Source: Pseudomonas borbori (GTDB taxonomy: Bacteria; Pseudomonadota; Gammaproteobacteria; Pseudomonadales; Pseudomonadaceae). From it: a DNA stretch of 37,727 nt. The position numbers and the translations under genes were made by a program. The notes beneath the pieces are model-generated. The model was not told the origin of the DNA and did not search any database. It was given only the letters and a program-made list of their open reading frames with translations. The stretch covers positions 1-37,727 of the forward strand of contig NZ_FOWX01000038.1 in the NCBI RefSeq assembly GCF_900115555.1. The letters run 5' to 3'. Positions 24,846-32,355 of the stretch are shown one piece after another (the stretch's first letter is position 1; each line of letters starts with the position of its first letter).

Positions 24846-26045
24846 ATGCACACACCCAACCAATCCCCCATTTACCTCATAGCGCTGGGGGCCTTTGCCC
24901 TAGGCATGGCCTCCTATGTCACTGCCGGGCTGATCCCGATGATCGAGGCCTCTTTCGCCGTGTCCGTCGCGGTGGCCGCACAGCTGGTTACCGCCTTCAC
25001 CCTGGCTTACGGCCTGGGTTCCCCGATCTTCGTCGCCCTGACTCCGGCGCATCGTCAGCGCGCCGGCCTGTTGCTGGCCCTGGGCCTGTTCGTCATCGCC
25101 AACGCTGCAAGCGCGCTGGCCGAGAGCTTCCCCGCGCTAATGGTCTGGCGCGCCATCGCCGGCATCGGTGCCGGCGTCTACCTGGCCATGGGCATCGGCG
25201 CCTCGGCCGCCGTGTCCACACCTGAGCGTCGCGGCAAGGCCATCGCCATCATCATGGGCGGCATGGCCAGCGGCGTGGTGCTGGGCGTGCCGCTCAGCCT
25301 GCTGATCGCCGAGCAACTGGGCTGGCAGGCCGCTCTGTGGCTGGTCACCCTGCTCGGCCTGCTGGCCTTCTTCGGCTTGCTCCTGAAGCTCCCGGCGCTG
25401 CCAGCGGCCACCGCCAGCTCGCTGGGTCAGAAGCTGGCGATCCTCGGTGACGGCCATGTGCTGGTCATCCTGCTGGTCTCCCTGCTGGCGGCCATCGCCA
25501 GCCTGGGCATGTACACCTTTATCGCCCCGCTGCTGGCCGCCCCGGCCTACGGCGCGGTGCACTCGGTCACGCCCTACCTGTGGGTCTGGGGCATCGGCGG
25601 CGTACTGGGTAGCTTTCTGATCGGCCCGCTGGTGGATCGCTTCAAGGGCCCGACCCTGACCTTCGTCATCATGCTGATCCTTGCCGTGTCGCTGTTCGTG
25701 CTGCCGCTCTCGGCCGCGCTCAGCACCTGGCTGGTCATGCTGCCCATTGTTCTCTGGGGCGCTGTTGGCTGGGCCCTGCAAGTGCCGCAGAACAACGAGC
25801 TGATCCTCGCGCGCCAGGCCCAGGGCGATGGCAACCTGGCTATCGCACTCAATGAGTCAGCCCTCTACCTGGGTAGCGCCATCGGTGCGGCGGCAGGCGG
25901 CTTCGTGCTGCTGTTGCAGATGCCCACCTGGACGTTGGCCGCTAGCGCCGGTGGTGTGGCCGCCCTGGGCGCCCTGCTACAGGTCGTCAACCTGCGTCGC
26001 CAGCCGAGTTGGACGCCCGACGTGCCAGCCCAACCCTACAACTGA
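24846..26045 (+). CDS. MFS transporter (DHA1/AraJ-like)
   Basis: The 399-residue protein has about 12 hydrophobic spans and the family features of DHA1 drug/arabinose-polymer exporters: GAFALGMASYVTAGLIPMI at helix 1, a conserved RAIAGIGAGVYLAMGIGASAAVSTPERRGKAIA, and GSALG-like GSAIGAAAGG late in the protein. The start MHTPNQSPIYLIALG is chosen because the 24 residues added by an upstream ATG run through the hairpin. In this context it is the likely exporter, and perhaps self-resistance determinant, for the product of the cargo cluster. Confidence 0.88.
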   Translation: MHTPNQSPIYLIALGAFALGMASYVTAGLIPMIEASFAVSVAVAAQLVTAFTLAYGLGSPIFVALTPAHRQRAGLLLALGLFVIANAASALAESFPALMVWRAIAGIGAGVYLAMGIGASAAVSTPERRGKAIAIIMGGMASGVVLGVPLSLLIAEQLGWQAALWLVTLLGLLAFFGLLLKLPALPAATASSLGQKLAILGDGHVLVILLVSLLAAIASLGMYTFIAPLLAAPAYGAVHSVTPYLWVWGIGGVLGSFLIGPLVDRFKGPTLTFVIMLILAVSLFVLPLSAALSTWLVMLPIVLWGAVGWALQVPQNNELILARQAQGDGNLAIALNESALYLGSAIGAAAGGFVLLLQMPTWTLAASAGGVAALGALLQVVNLRRQPSWTPDVPAQPYN

Positions 26046-26067
26046 TCCATAGACAGGAGGCCGGGCT

Positions 26068-26994
26068 GTGGAGCTGCGCCATCTTCGCTGTTTCATCGCC
26101 GTCGCAGAGGAACTGCACTTTGCGCGTGCGGCCGCGCGTCTGCATATCGAGCAATCGCCCCTCTCCAGGATCATCAAGGAACTGGAGTACCGCCTGGGTG
26201 TACAACTGTTCGAGCGCACCACGCGTCGCACCCACCTGACCTGGGCTGGCAAGGTGCTGCTGGAAGAAGCACGCCGGGTGTTTGCCGTGGTCGACCAGGC
26301 CAAGGCCAGCGTCAAGAGCGCGGCGGCCGGCTACCGCGGGCGCATCCGCGTCGCACTGTCCGACGGCATCCCGCAGGCGCGGTTGGCCGCCCTGCTCGCC
26401 CAGTGCCGCGAGGAGGAGCCGGAGGTCGAGATCTGCCTGTCGGAGGTCACCTTTACCGAACAGGTCAGAGGGCTCAACGACGACCTGTTCGATATTGGCT
26501 TTGCCCAGTCTGACGAGGTCGGTGCAGGGTTGCTGGCCGAGCCGGTCTGGTTCGATCCGCTGGTGGTGGCGGTACCTGCCCGCCACCCTCTTCTGACCTA
26601 TCGATGCATCCCACTCGAAGAGGTCGTCCGCTACCCCTTGGTGCTTTGTGATCCGCAGGTCTGCGAGGGCTTCTGGCAGCAACTACAGCGGGTACTAAGC
26701 ACCGTGGAGGCAAGGCTGACTATCGCCGACCGCGTACCGACACTGGATCTGTTGATGGCGCTCGTAGCAGCCGGCTACGGCCTTGGCTTCTCCAGCCTTG
26801 CTCGGATCACTGAACTCAACAACCCCGACGTAGTAGCCCGCCAGTTTGCAGGCAGCCCCGCGATGCTGACCACCTACCTGATACAGCGCGAGGCGGAGCC
26901 TTCTGAACAGCTACGCAGGTTCATCGACAGAATAAGCCCAGCCGAAGACCAAGCATTGTTACCCAACCAAACCCAACGAGAGGATATCGCCTGA
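26068..26994 (+). CDS. LysR-family transcriptional regulator
   Basis: The 308-residue protein has the LysR winged HTH (ELRHLRCFIAVAEELHFARAAARLHIEQSPLSRIIKELEYRLGVQLFERT) and a periplasmic-binding-protein-like effector domain. It begins with GTG; ACAGGAGG stands 10 bases upstream. A close relative of this regulator is a standing member of the Tn4371-like backbone near the relaxase and eexN, so it is more likely an element gene than part of the cargo. It overlaps the next gene by one base. Confidence 0.9.
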   Translation: MELRHLRCFIAVAEELHFARAAARLHIEQSPLSRIIKELEYRLGVQLFERTTRRTHLTWAGKVLLEEARRVFAVVDQAKASVKSAAAGYRGRIRVALSDGIPQARLAALLAQCREEEPEVEICLSEVTFTEQVRGLNDDLFDIGFAQSDEVGAGLLAEPVWFDPLVVAVPARHPLLTYRCIPLEEVVRYPLVLCDPQVCEGFWQQLQRVLSTVEARLTIADRVPTLDLLMALVAAGYGLGFSSLARITELNNPDVVARQFAGSPAMLTTYLIQREAEPSEQLRRFIDRISPAEDQALLPNQTQREDIA

Positions 26995-27260
26995 TGAACA
27001 GGATTCCACTGCTGCTGTTTGTGCTGTTGCTCAGCGCCTGCGAAAAACCGATGCCCTTCGAGTCGGCCGAGTTTCTTGCCGAAAATCCCAAGAGACTCGA
27101 AGAACTGAGACTTCAGTGTCGGAAGGATCGAACAAAACTGGGGGACGCCCAATGCAACGCGGTTGGCGATGCCCAACGCATACGCTTTATGGGCAAAGGC
27201 ACGCCCTACACTCCGTACCCCGTCAAATTCTTCCACTCTGACACTGGAGATGGACGCTAG
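26994..27260 (+). CDS. EexN-like small lipoprotein (entry exclusion)
   Basis: The 88-residue protein has a lipoprotein signal, MNRIPLLLFVLLLSACEK, with the lipobox LSAC (Cys16). The mature part, SAEFLAENPKRLEELRLQCRKDRTKLGDAQCNAVGDAQR, matches the EexN pattern of a helical segment with two spaced cysteines. Such lipoproteins block redundant conjugation into a cell already carrying the element. In intact elements eexN is followed by traG or trb genes; here a toxin-antitoxin pair follows, which marks the break in the transfer module. Confidence 0.8.
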   Translation: MNRIPLLLFVLLLSACEKPMPFESAEFLAENPKRLEELRLQCRKDRTKLGDAQCNAVGDAQRIRFMGKGTPYTPYPVKFFHSDTGDGR

Positions 27261-27287
27261 CTGAGGCATAAATGAAGTGATCGCTTT

Positions 27288-27330
27288 TAATCTGCAGGCT
27301 CACATATGCTATATTTTGTTCTGTAGATTA
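27288..27330. promoter_or_regulatory. Promoter and operator of the Xre-RES pair
   Basis: TAATCTGCAG (27288-27297) and CTGTAGATTA (27321-27330) are inverted repeats with one mismatch, flanking a TATGCTATATT -10-like sequence. Repression by antitoxin binding across the -10 region is likely. Confidence 0.65.
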
Positions 27331-27345
27331 AATGAGGGGCTACCC

Positions 27346-27753
27346 ATGACAGCTGCAGCCATCCAAGCTCAGGACTTTTCGAAAAGCCAGTGCGCCGCCG
27401 GCCTGCGTGCGGCGCTGAACATCCTGGACAAGTGGAAGGCCAGTTGTGAGCAGGCCTGCCACATCTTGCGTATTTCACGCAGCACCTACACCCGCGCCAG
27501 CCAAAAGGAATCGGCCTGGGAGGTGAGCCTGGACTCCGATCAGATGCAGCGCATCAGCCTCGTCCTGAATATCCATGCGGCGCTGCGCCTGGTGTTCGAC
27601 AACCCCGAAAACGTCTACGGCTTCCCCTCGATGAAGAACCACAACGAGTTCTTCAACGGGCGCGCGCCGCTAGACATCATGGCGCAGGGCGACATGATCT
27701 CGCTGTACGAGACGTTCCGGCGGATCGATGCGCTGCGGGGTGCCCAGTGGTAA
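27346..27753 (+). CDS. Xre/MbcA/ParS-type antitoxin
   Basis: The 135-residue protein belongs to the antitoxin family partnered with RES toxins. An N-terminal HTH-like region (CAAGLRAALNILDKWKASCEQACHILRISRSTYTRASQ) is followed by the MbcA/ParS/Xre C-terminal domain, ending with NHNEFFNGRAPLDIMAQGDMISLYETFRRID. The start at 27346 is preceded by GAGGGG; the longer frame from 27277 runs through the operator. It overlaps the toxin start. Confidence 0.9.
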   Translation: MTAAAIQAQDFSKSQCAAGLRAALNILDKWKASCEQACHILRISRSTYTRASQKESAWEVSLDSDQMQRISLVLNIHAALRLVFDNPENVYGFPSMKNHNEFFNGRAPLDIMAQGDMISLYETFRRIDALRGAQW

Positions 27754-28448
27754 TGTTTAGCGACCTTCCCCTTTTGGAAGGTGAAAGCCTACAGGCCTAC
27801 CGCTTGGTCAACTCCAAGTTTCCGCCCATTGCCCTGTTCGATGACGTCGCCGACGCAGAGGACTTCGAAGCTCTCTATCAGATTCAGGCAATAACCAACC
27901 CACGACTGCAGAACGAGCTTGGTCGGCTGGAACTGATCCCCCGCGACCAGATACCGTTCGGAATTCCTGGATGCTCGTATGCGACAGCGCCCTTTACGCA
28001 CGTGAACCCGACCGGCTCACGCTTTAGCAATGGCAGCTTTGGCGTGCTCTACCTTGCCGACAAAATGGACACTGCAATTTCCGAGGTGCGCCATCACCAA
28101 GAGTGCTATTGGTCGAACGTGCCGGACCTCAATTACGAGCGTTTTGTCTTCAGAGGACTGACCGCTAGCTTCAGCGACGCCGGGATGAAGGACGCCACCG
28201 AGGTGCCGCTGTCTGATCCTATCTATGCCCCCGACGACTACACGCACTCACATCTATTGGGAGGCGAAGCGAAGCGAGAGGCATGCCCGGGCCTGCGATA
28301 CAACTCGGTCCGTTCTCCAGGCAATATCTGCTGGGCGCTGATAACACCGCGCCCCGTCACCTCGATCATTCAGACCGCTCATTTCGAGATGATCTGGAGT
28401 GGGCAGATTATCAGCGTCAACCGGATTACCACGCTGATCGCCGAATAG
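27747..28448 (+). CDS. RES-domain toxin
   Basis: The 233-residue protein has the RES family landmarks: an early AYRLVNSKFPP arginine, FGVLYLADKMDTAISEVRHHQ with the catalytic-type Glu, and YNSVRSPGNICWA with the conserved serine. RES toxins are ADP-ribosyltransferase-fold enzymes that deplete NAD+ (MbcT, Res). A GTG at 27747 overlaps the antitoxin by 7 bases; an ATG at 27753 is an alternative start. The pair is complete and probably active. Confidence 0.92.
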   Translation: MVMFSDLPLLEGESLQAYRLVNSKFPPIALFDDVADAEDFEALYQIQAITNPRLQNELGRLELIPRDQIPFGIPGCSYATAPFTHVNPTGSRFSNGSFGVLYLADKMDTAISEVRHHQECYWSNVPDLNYERFVFRGLTASFSDAGMKDATEVPLSDPIYAPDDYTHSHLLGGEAKREACPGLRYNSVRSPGNICWALITPRPVTSIIQTAHFEMIWSGQIISVNRITTLIAE

Positions 28449-28640
28449 CTTCTGGTGCCAGAGCAGAGTACGCCTGGCAGGGGCGACATTGGATCGCAAA
28501 CTGCCGGTCACAACGGGCAGAATGCGGCCAGGAGCGGTCATTCGGTTCATCATTCTGGCTCAAGGCCATGAAAATAAATGAGCGTTCCTTTTTTCATAAG
28601 CAAAAGGCAAGACCTGCCCCCCTGTTTCATTAATGTTTCC

Positions 28641-29441
28641 CTAACGGTATAAAATTGGACTCTTGACAATGTCGACATTGAAAAATCCCTCGCTCTCCAA
28701 GTAAGCCCTTAGCATCCTTTCTTCTATTTCACAGCGGGGCCCAATGTAAACACGCTTAAGTGCTTCAAGATTATCACCAAAGGGGATCTCAACATAACTT
28801 GTTAGCATTCCTCGACTCAATCTATAGTTAACAGAATAAATCTTATTGACACTTTCGCCTAAGTGCACAAGTCTATTTTCTGCTTCGTCCTTATAGTGGG
28901 TGCTCTTATAAGTATACGATAGGCTTTTGATAAAAAGTGCCGCTAAAATATAATCAGCATTACGGTTGGTTGAGGTTCCTAACCTATTTTCCAGTTGCTT
29001 GCATGCATAGCGAACCTTTTCCTCCAACCAGCCAGTCTCGTAGATAACTTTGAGAAGAATGCTTTTGTTAGCAAAGTTTATCGTAGGCGGAATTACCTCA
29101 CCTTCGAATGAGTCGAGCGCTACCAATCGTTTGGGGCAGACCCCCATAGATATGCCTGTTCCGTCTCCCGAATACGCACGCCAGTGGACAAGAGCATCCG
29201 GCGATGGAGTGAAGGACACTATGTATGGGGTGGACACCATATACTGAAGAACTGATCCAAATTCTCGCAATATAGTTCCGTCACTTATCTCACTTTCAAT
29301 GATTGATCTGATACTTGGGAAATCCATATGACAGTCTTTTGGATCATTCAGATGAGCTGCATTGGAGGCCCAAAGAACTTTTGACTTTGCGATATTATAA
29401 AAGCCTTCAGCTGTAGTGTAGTGATACCAAGTTTCTGACAT
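28641..29441 (-). CDS. DUF2971 family protein
   Basis: The 266-residue protein starts MSETWYHYTTAEGFYNIAKSKVLWASNAAHLNDPKDC, the characteristic DUF2971 opening (HYT...LW.S....NDP.D), followed by VSFTPSPDALVHWRAYSGDGTGISMG. The fold of this family resembles ADP-ribosyltransferase-like enzymes, but its function is unproven. The start is chosen at the first family residue; the longer frame upstream lacks homology-like sequence. The gene is clearly more A+T-rich than its neighbours, a sign of recent transfer. DUF2971 genes are often found in defence islands and prophages. Confidence 0.85.
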   Translation of the reverse strand: MSETWYHYTTAEGFYNIAKSKVLWASNAAHLNDPKDCHMDFPSIRSIIESEISDGTILREFGSVLQYMVSTPYIVSFTPSPDALVHWRAYSGDGTGISMGVCPKRLVALDSFEGEVIPPTINFANKSILLKVIYETGWLEEKVRYACKQLENRLGTSTNRNADYILAALFIKSLSYTYKSTHYKDEAENRLVHLGESVNKIYSVNYRLSRGMLTSYVEIPFGDNLEALKRVYIGPRCEIEERMLRAYLESEGFFNVDIVKSPILYR

Positions 29442-29680
29442 TTCAGCACATCCTGTAAGTAATGAATCACCATAGTTCCGTAGCATATACGATCGTCCGC
29501 TCCTGGCCCAGGTTGTGTAAACCTCCCGCTCAAGCTCGAGGTGCGCGTAGCTACGCAAATTCTGCAGAGTAATTCGCGGCTATCTCGCTTGGATTTTACG
29601 AGCAAGCGCCAGATTTGATCATTGATTGATCTGCAATTGGTACTCCGAACGTATTTACACAGACCGTCGCTGGCTCCTAC

Positions 29681-30301
29681 CTAGACCTCCGTCTGCTCAG
29701 CGATTTCCAACGCATCATTTACCTCAATCCCCAGGTATCTAACGGTGCTTTCAAGCTTGGTATGACCTAGTAACAGCTGAACTGCCCTCAGGTTTTTCGT
29801 TCGGCGATATATCAGCGATGCCTTGGTGCGTCGCAGCGTGTGAGTGCCATACGCCGAGGGATCCAGACTAATTGAGGTTGCCCAGACTTTGACGATGCGC
29901 GCGTATTGCCGCGTGGACAGGTGATCTGAACTACTCAGCCGACTTGGAAACAAGAAGTTCTCGCTTCTGAGCTGGGCACGCTGCATCCACGCCTCTAAGG
30001 CTGTGCGAGTCTGTTCAGTGATCTCGAACTGCACTGGTCGCAGCGTCTTCTGCTGCATCACGATGGCTCTCGATGACACGTGGTCGCCGTGAGCTACATC
30101 CCGCACACGCAGTTTGACCAAGTCGCAAGCTCGTAGCTTGCTGTCGATTGCCAAATTGAAGAGAGCCAGGTCTCGGGCTTTCTCAGCAAGCTGTAGCCTG
30201 ACACGTATGGCCCAAATATCTCTGAGCCTGAGCGGAGCTCTCTGTCCGACCTGCTTCCCCTTGTTCCAGGGCTGCCGGCTAGCAGTGATCGAAGTATTCA
30301 T
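29681..30301 (-). CDS. Orphan tyrosine recombinase
   Basis: The 206-residue protein is a tyrosine recombinase catalytic domain with no N-terminal core-binding domain. All catalytic residues are visible: Arg57 (SKLRACD), Lys85, His154 and Arg157 (THTLRR), His180 (LLGH) and Tyr189 (VRYLG). It starts MNTSITASRQPWNKGKQVGQ, the normal start of a widespread short family, so it is not a truncation. Its role could be DNA inversion or cassette integration. It stands alone, opposite in direction to the Nmad pair and the Hsp70 operon. Confidence 0.9.
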   Translation of the reverse strand: MNTSITASRQPWNKGKQVGQRAPLRLRDIWAIRVRLQLAEKARDLALFNLAIDSKLRACDLVKLRVRDVAHGDHVSSRAIVMQQKTLRPVQFEITEQTRTALEAWMQRAQLRSENFLFPSRLSSSDHLSTRQYARIVKVWATSISLDPSAYGTHTLRRTKASLIYRRTKNLRAVQLLLGHTKLESTVRYLGIEVNDALEIAEQTEV

Positions 30302-30410
30302 GACATGACCTCCACGTTAGGGAGGTCTAGGGTGGATCAGCATCGGAGTGCGTTGTTCAGAAGCCAACGGACGGTCGCTATCCGGCCAAAAGCGGTCAAT
30401 CTGTCCTATA

Positions 30411-30452
30411 AATAGATCCGTCCCCTTTTCGCTTGTCCCTTTTCGCTTCCAC
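30411..30452 (-). repeat. GGGGACGG tag, left of the Nmad pair
   Basis: Read on the minus strand, the segment has AAGCGAAAAGGG twice and GGGGACGGATCTATTTA. Similar tags (AAAGGGGACAGA) are scattered repeats in gammaproteobacterial genomes, often beside REP-associated or IS200-like transposase genes. A related tag in the other orientation lies at 31950-32005. Confidence 0.55.
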
Positions 30453-30467
30453 CACTGGCGACGGCTT

Positions 30468-31319
30468 ATGAAACTCATACTCTCCCGCAAAGGTTTCGAC
30501 TCCTCCGCCGGCGGAGTCCCTAGCCCGCTCGTGGATGGGCGGCCAATCTCGCTCCCTATCCCCACACGCATGCCGACGCCCATCACCTTCGGCGACCTGA
30601 CCGAACCGATCCCGACACTCATCGAACAACTCACCCGAGGCCGCCACACGAGAGCAACTCCATGCCACCTCGATCCAGATCTTGATCCCAGCGTGCGCCC
30701 TCGCGCGCCCGGATGGCGCGGCGCGCTCGGTCAGCTTGCCGCAGCTCAGAGTCACCTCGCCGGGCAAGGTGTCGGCGTCGGCGATTTGTTCCTCTTCTGG
30801 GGTCTGTTCCGGCCAGTGACGCAAATCCAAGGCCGCTGGTCATACGAGGGGCAACGCGAGCATCGCGTATTTGGGTGGCTGCAGATCGGGGAGATCTTCA
30901 CTCTGGGTGTCGATGGAACACACGCTGCTGAGCGCTACCGCTGGCTCGAAGAACACCCACACACCCGGGCCGGCTGGAAGGAAAACAACACGCTTTACAT
31001 TGCTGCCGACCGTCTGATGCTCGACGGTCGCATAGCCCAGCGCCCGGGCTTCGGCCTGTTCAAGACGGGCTTTCGACTGACCGAGAGTCATGCGCCGAGT
31101 CCCTCCATTTGGTCGGTACCTGACTGGTTGAACCCAACACGCGGCGGAGTCGGCCTGACCTATCACCCATCGCAGCGCTGGTCGTCGTCCGGGACTCTGG
31201 GGGCCGCCGCACGTGGTCAGGAATTTGTCGCAGACATCACAAATCGTGCCGATGCACTCGCGTGGCTCGATCAGCTCTTTGCGAAGGAGGCATGTCTATG
31301 CGAGTCCACACGTATGTGA
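30468..31319 (+). CDS. Nmad3 (nucleotide modification associated domain 3) protein
   Basis: The 283-residue protein starts MKLILSRKGFDSSAGGVPSP, the signature opening of the Nmad3 family. Further landmarks are GDLFLFWGLFRPV (100-140 region) and RVFGWLQIGEIF. The family was predicted by genome-context analysis to take part in nucleotide or base modification, or in sensing it; no activity is proven to my knowledge. A longer frame upstream is ignored because it runs through the repeat tag. It overlaps the Nmad2 gene by 22 bases. Confidence 0.8.
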   Translation: MKLILSRKGFDSSAGGVPSPLVDGRPISLPIPTRMPTPITFGDLTEPIPTLIEQLTRGRHTRATPCHLDPDLDPSVRPRAPGWRGALGQLAAAQSHLAGQGVGVGDLFLFWGLFRPVTQIQGRWSYEGQREHRVFGWLQIGEIFTLGVDGTHAAERYRWLEEHPHTRAGWKENNTLYIAADRLMLDGRIAQRPGFGLFKTGFRLTESHAPSPSIWSVPDWLNPTRGGVGLTYHPSQRWSSSGTLGAAARGQEFVADITNRADALAWLDQLFAKEACLCESTRM

Positions 31320-31933
31320 TCGCCACGGACGCGGGCTCCGCGCCAAACTACGATCCGCCGGCCGTTACGCTGGCTGTCTGTAAGCCGCGCATCCGCAAGA
31401 AGGCGAATGTCGGCGAACTCGTGCTCGCATTTGCAGGTTCGGCAGTGAATCCCATCTCAGGCCACAGCGTCGTCTGGGCCGGCATCGTCTCTGAGGTACT
31501 GACCTTCACCGAATACTGGAACGACCGCCGTTTCGCCTCGAAGAAACCTGACCGTACCGACGTACCGGACAACTTCTATAAGCCTGCCGGCAACGGCGGC
31601 TTCGCCTGGCAACCCAATCACGTTCACGAGCCTGAAGCCCAAGATCGCGACACTGGCGGGCTGAACGTCCTCGTGTTCGATCATGCTTGGCGCTTCGGCG
31701 CCTTCGGCCCCCTTCTACCAGAGGACTTTGGTCTGCGCATGATCGGAGGCCGGCGCGGGGAGAGGGTTGCTGATCTCACCGATTCCGTGTGGCAGCGCCT
31801 CGAAATCTGGCTGAATGCCCAGCCGCAAGTCATCATTGAGGCTGCCAGTGACCGCAAGTCGAGCCGCAGTTGCACGCCCCGCGCGCTGCCGATCTCACCG
31901 CAGCCAGCCTCCCCAACACGACGGCGATGCTGA
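31298..31933 (+). CDS. Nmad2 (nucleotide modification associated domain 2) protein
   Basis: The 211-residue protein starts MRVHTYVIATDAGSAPNYDPPAVTLAVCKPRIRKKANVGELVLAFAGS, matching the Nmad2 family pattern of a YV....D.G.APN start and a CKP.IR...VGD segment. AAGGAGG is 7 bases upstream of 31298, which decides this start over the ATG at 31292. The last 30 residues are low-complexity Ser/Arg/Pro-rich and unlike the family, so a 3' frameshift may have altered the end. Its coupling to Nmad3 suggests the two act together. Confidence 0.78.
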   Translation: MRVHTYVIATDAGSAPNYDPPAVTLAVCKPRIRKKANVGELVLAFAGSAVNPISGHSVVWAGIVSEVLTFTEYWNDRRFASKKPDRTDVPDNFYKPAGNGGFAWQPNHVHEPEAQDRDTGGLNVLVFDHAWRFGAFGPLLPEDFGLRMIGGRRGERVADLTDSVWQRLEIWLNAQPQVIIEAASDRKSSRSCTPRALPISPQPASPTRRRC

Positions 31934-32355
31934 CAGTCGGGAGCATCTAGCTAAAGGGGTCAGCTAAAGGGAGCTAAAGGAACAACTGGGGACAGACCAC
32001 GATATTGGTGTTTCTAACCGTCTAGTTCTGGCCGGTTTCTGCCTGTCGCGACCGGCCGCTCGTGATCGGCAGCTAACGACCCGAAGCGCTCAGTCACCGG
32101 TCGGTATTTACAGGCACTGATCGGAGACGCTAGCTTTGTTGGCGTTGTCCGCGCCATCGGTAGCCTGAGCCACATCAGGACATCATACGGAAAGGACTTG
32201 TCGCAATGGTATATATCCCTCCTGTACTATCCTTCCCTGCCACAAACGCTCGTCTTAGAGCGGGCTAGCTTTATCGCTGCTCAGAATGTTAGCCACCAAA
32301 TAGCGCGTATAAATGCGCATTTTTGAGGTCGGATTTTAGCAAAAGGAATAATTGG
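31934..32355. other. Noncoding region before the Hsp70 operon
   Basis: No gene is seen. The left part (31950-32005) holds AGCTAAAGG units and GGGGACAGACC. A GC-rich inverted-repeat-like segment, CTGGCCGGTTTCTGCCTGTCGCGACCGGCC, follows near 32027-32056. The right part (about 32200-32355) is A+T-rich and holds AATGCGCATTT (about 32312-32322) and a ribosome-binding site AAAAGGAA before 32356, so it probably carries the operon promoter. Confidence 0.5.
31950..32005 (+). repeat. GGGGACAG tag, right of the Nmad pair
   Basis: The plus strand has AGCTAAAGG three times in tandem, then GGGGACAGACCACG. It is similar in design to the tag at 30411-30452 but in the opposite orientation, so the two bracket the Nmad3-Nmad2 genes as an inverted pair. 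Confidence 0.55.

Noticed and set aside
28283..28633. A 116-codon frame overlapping the RES toxin end
   Set aside because: It is an out-of-frame shadow of the toxin gene, running into noncoding sequence without family features.
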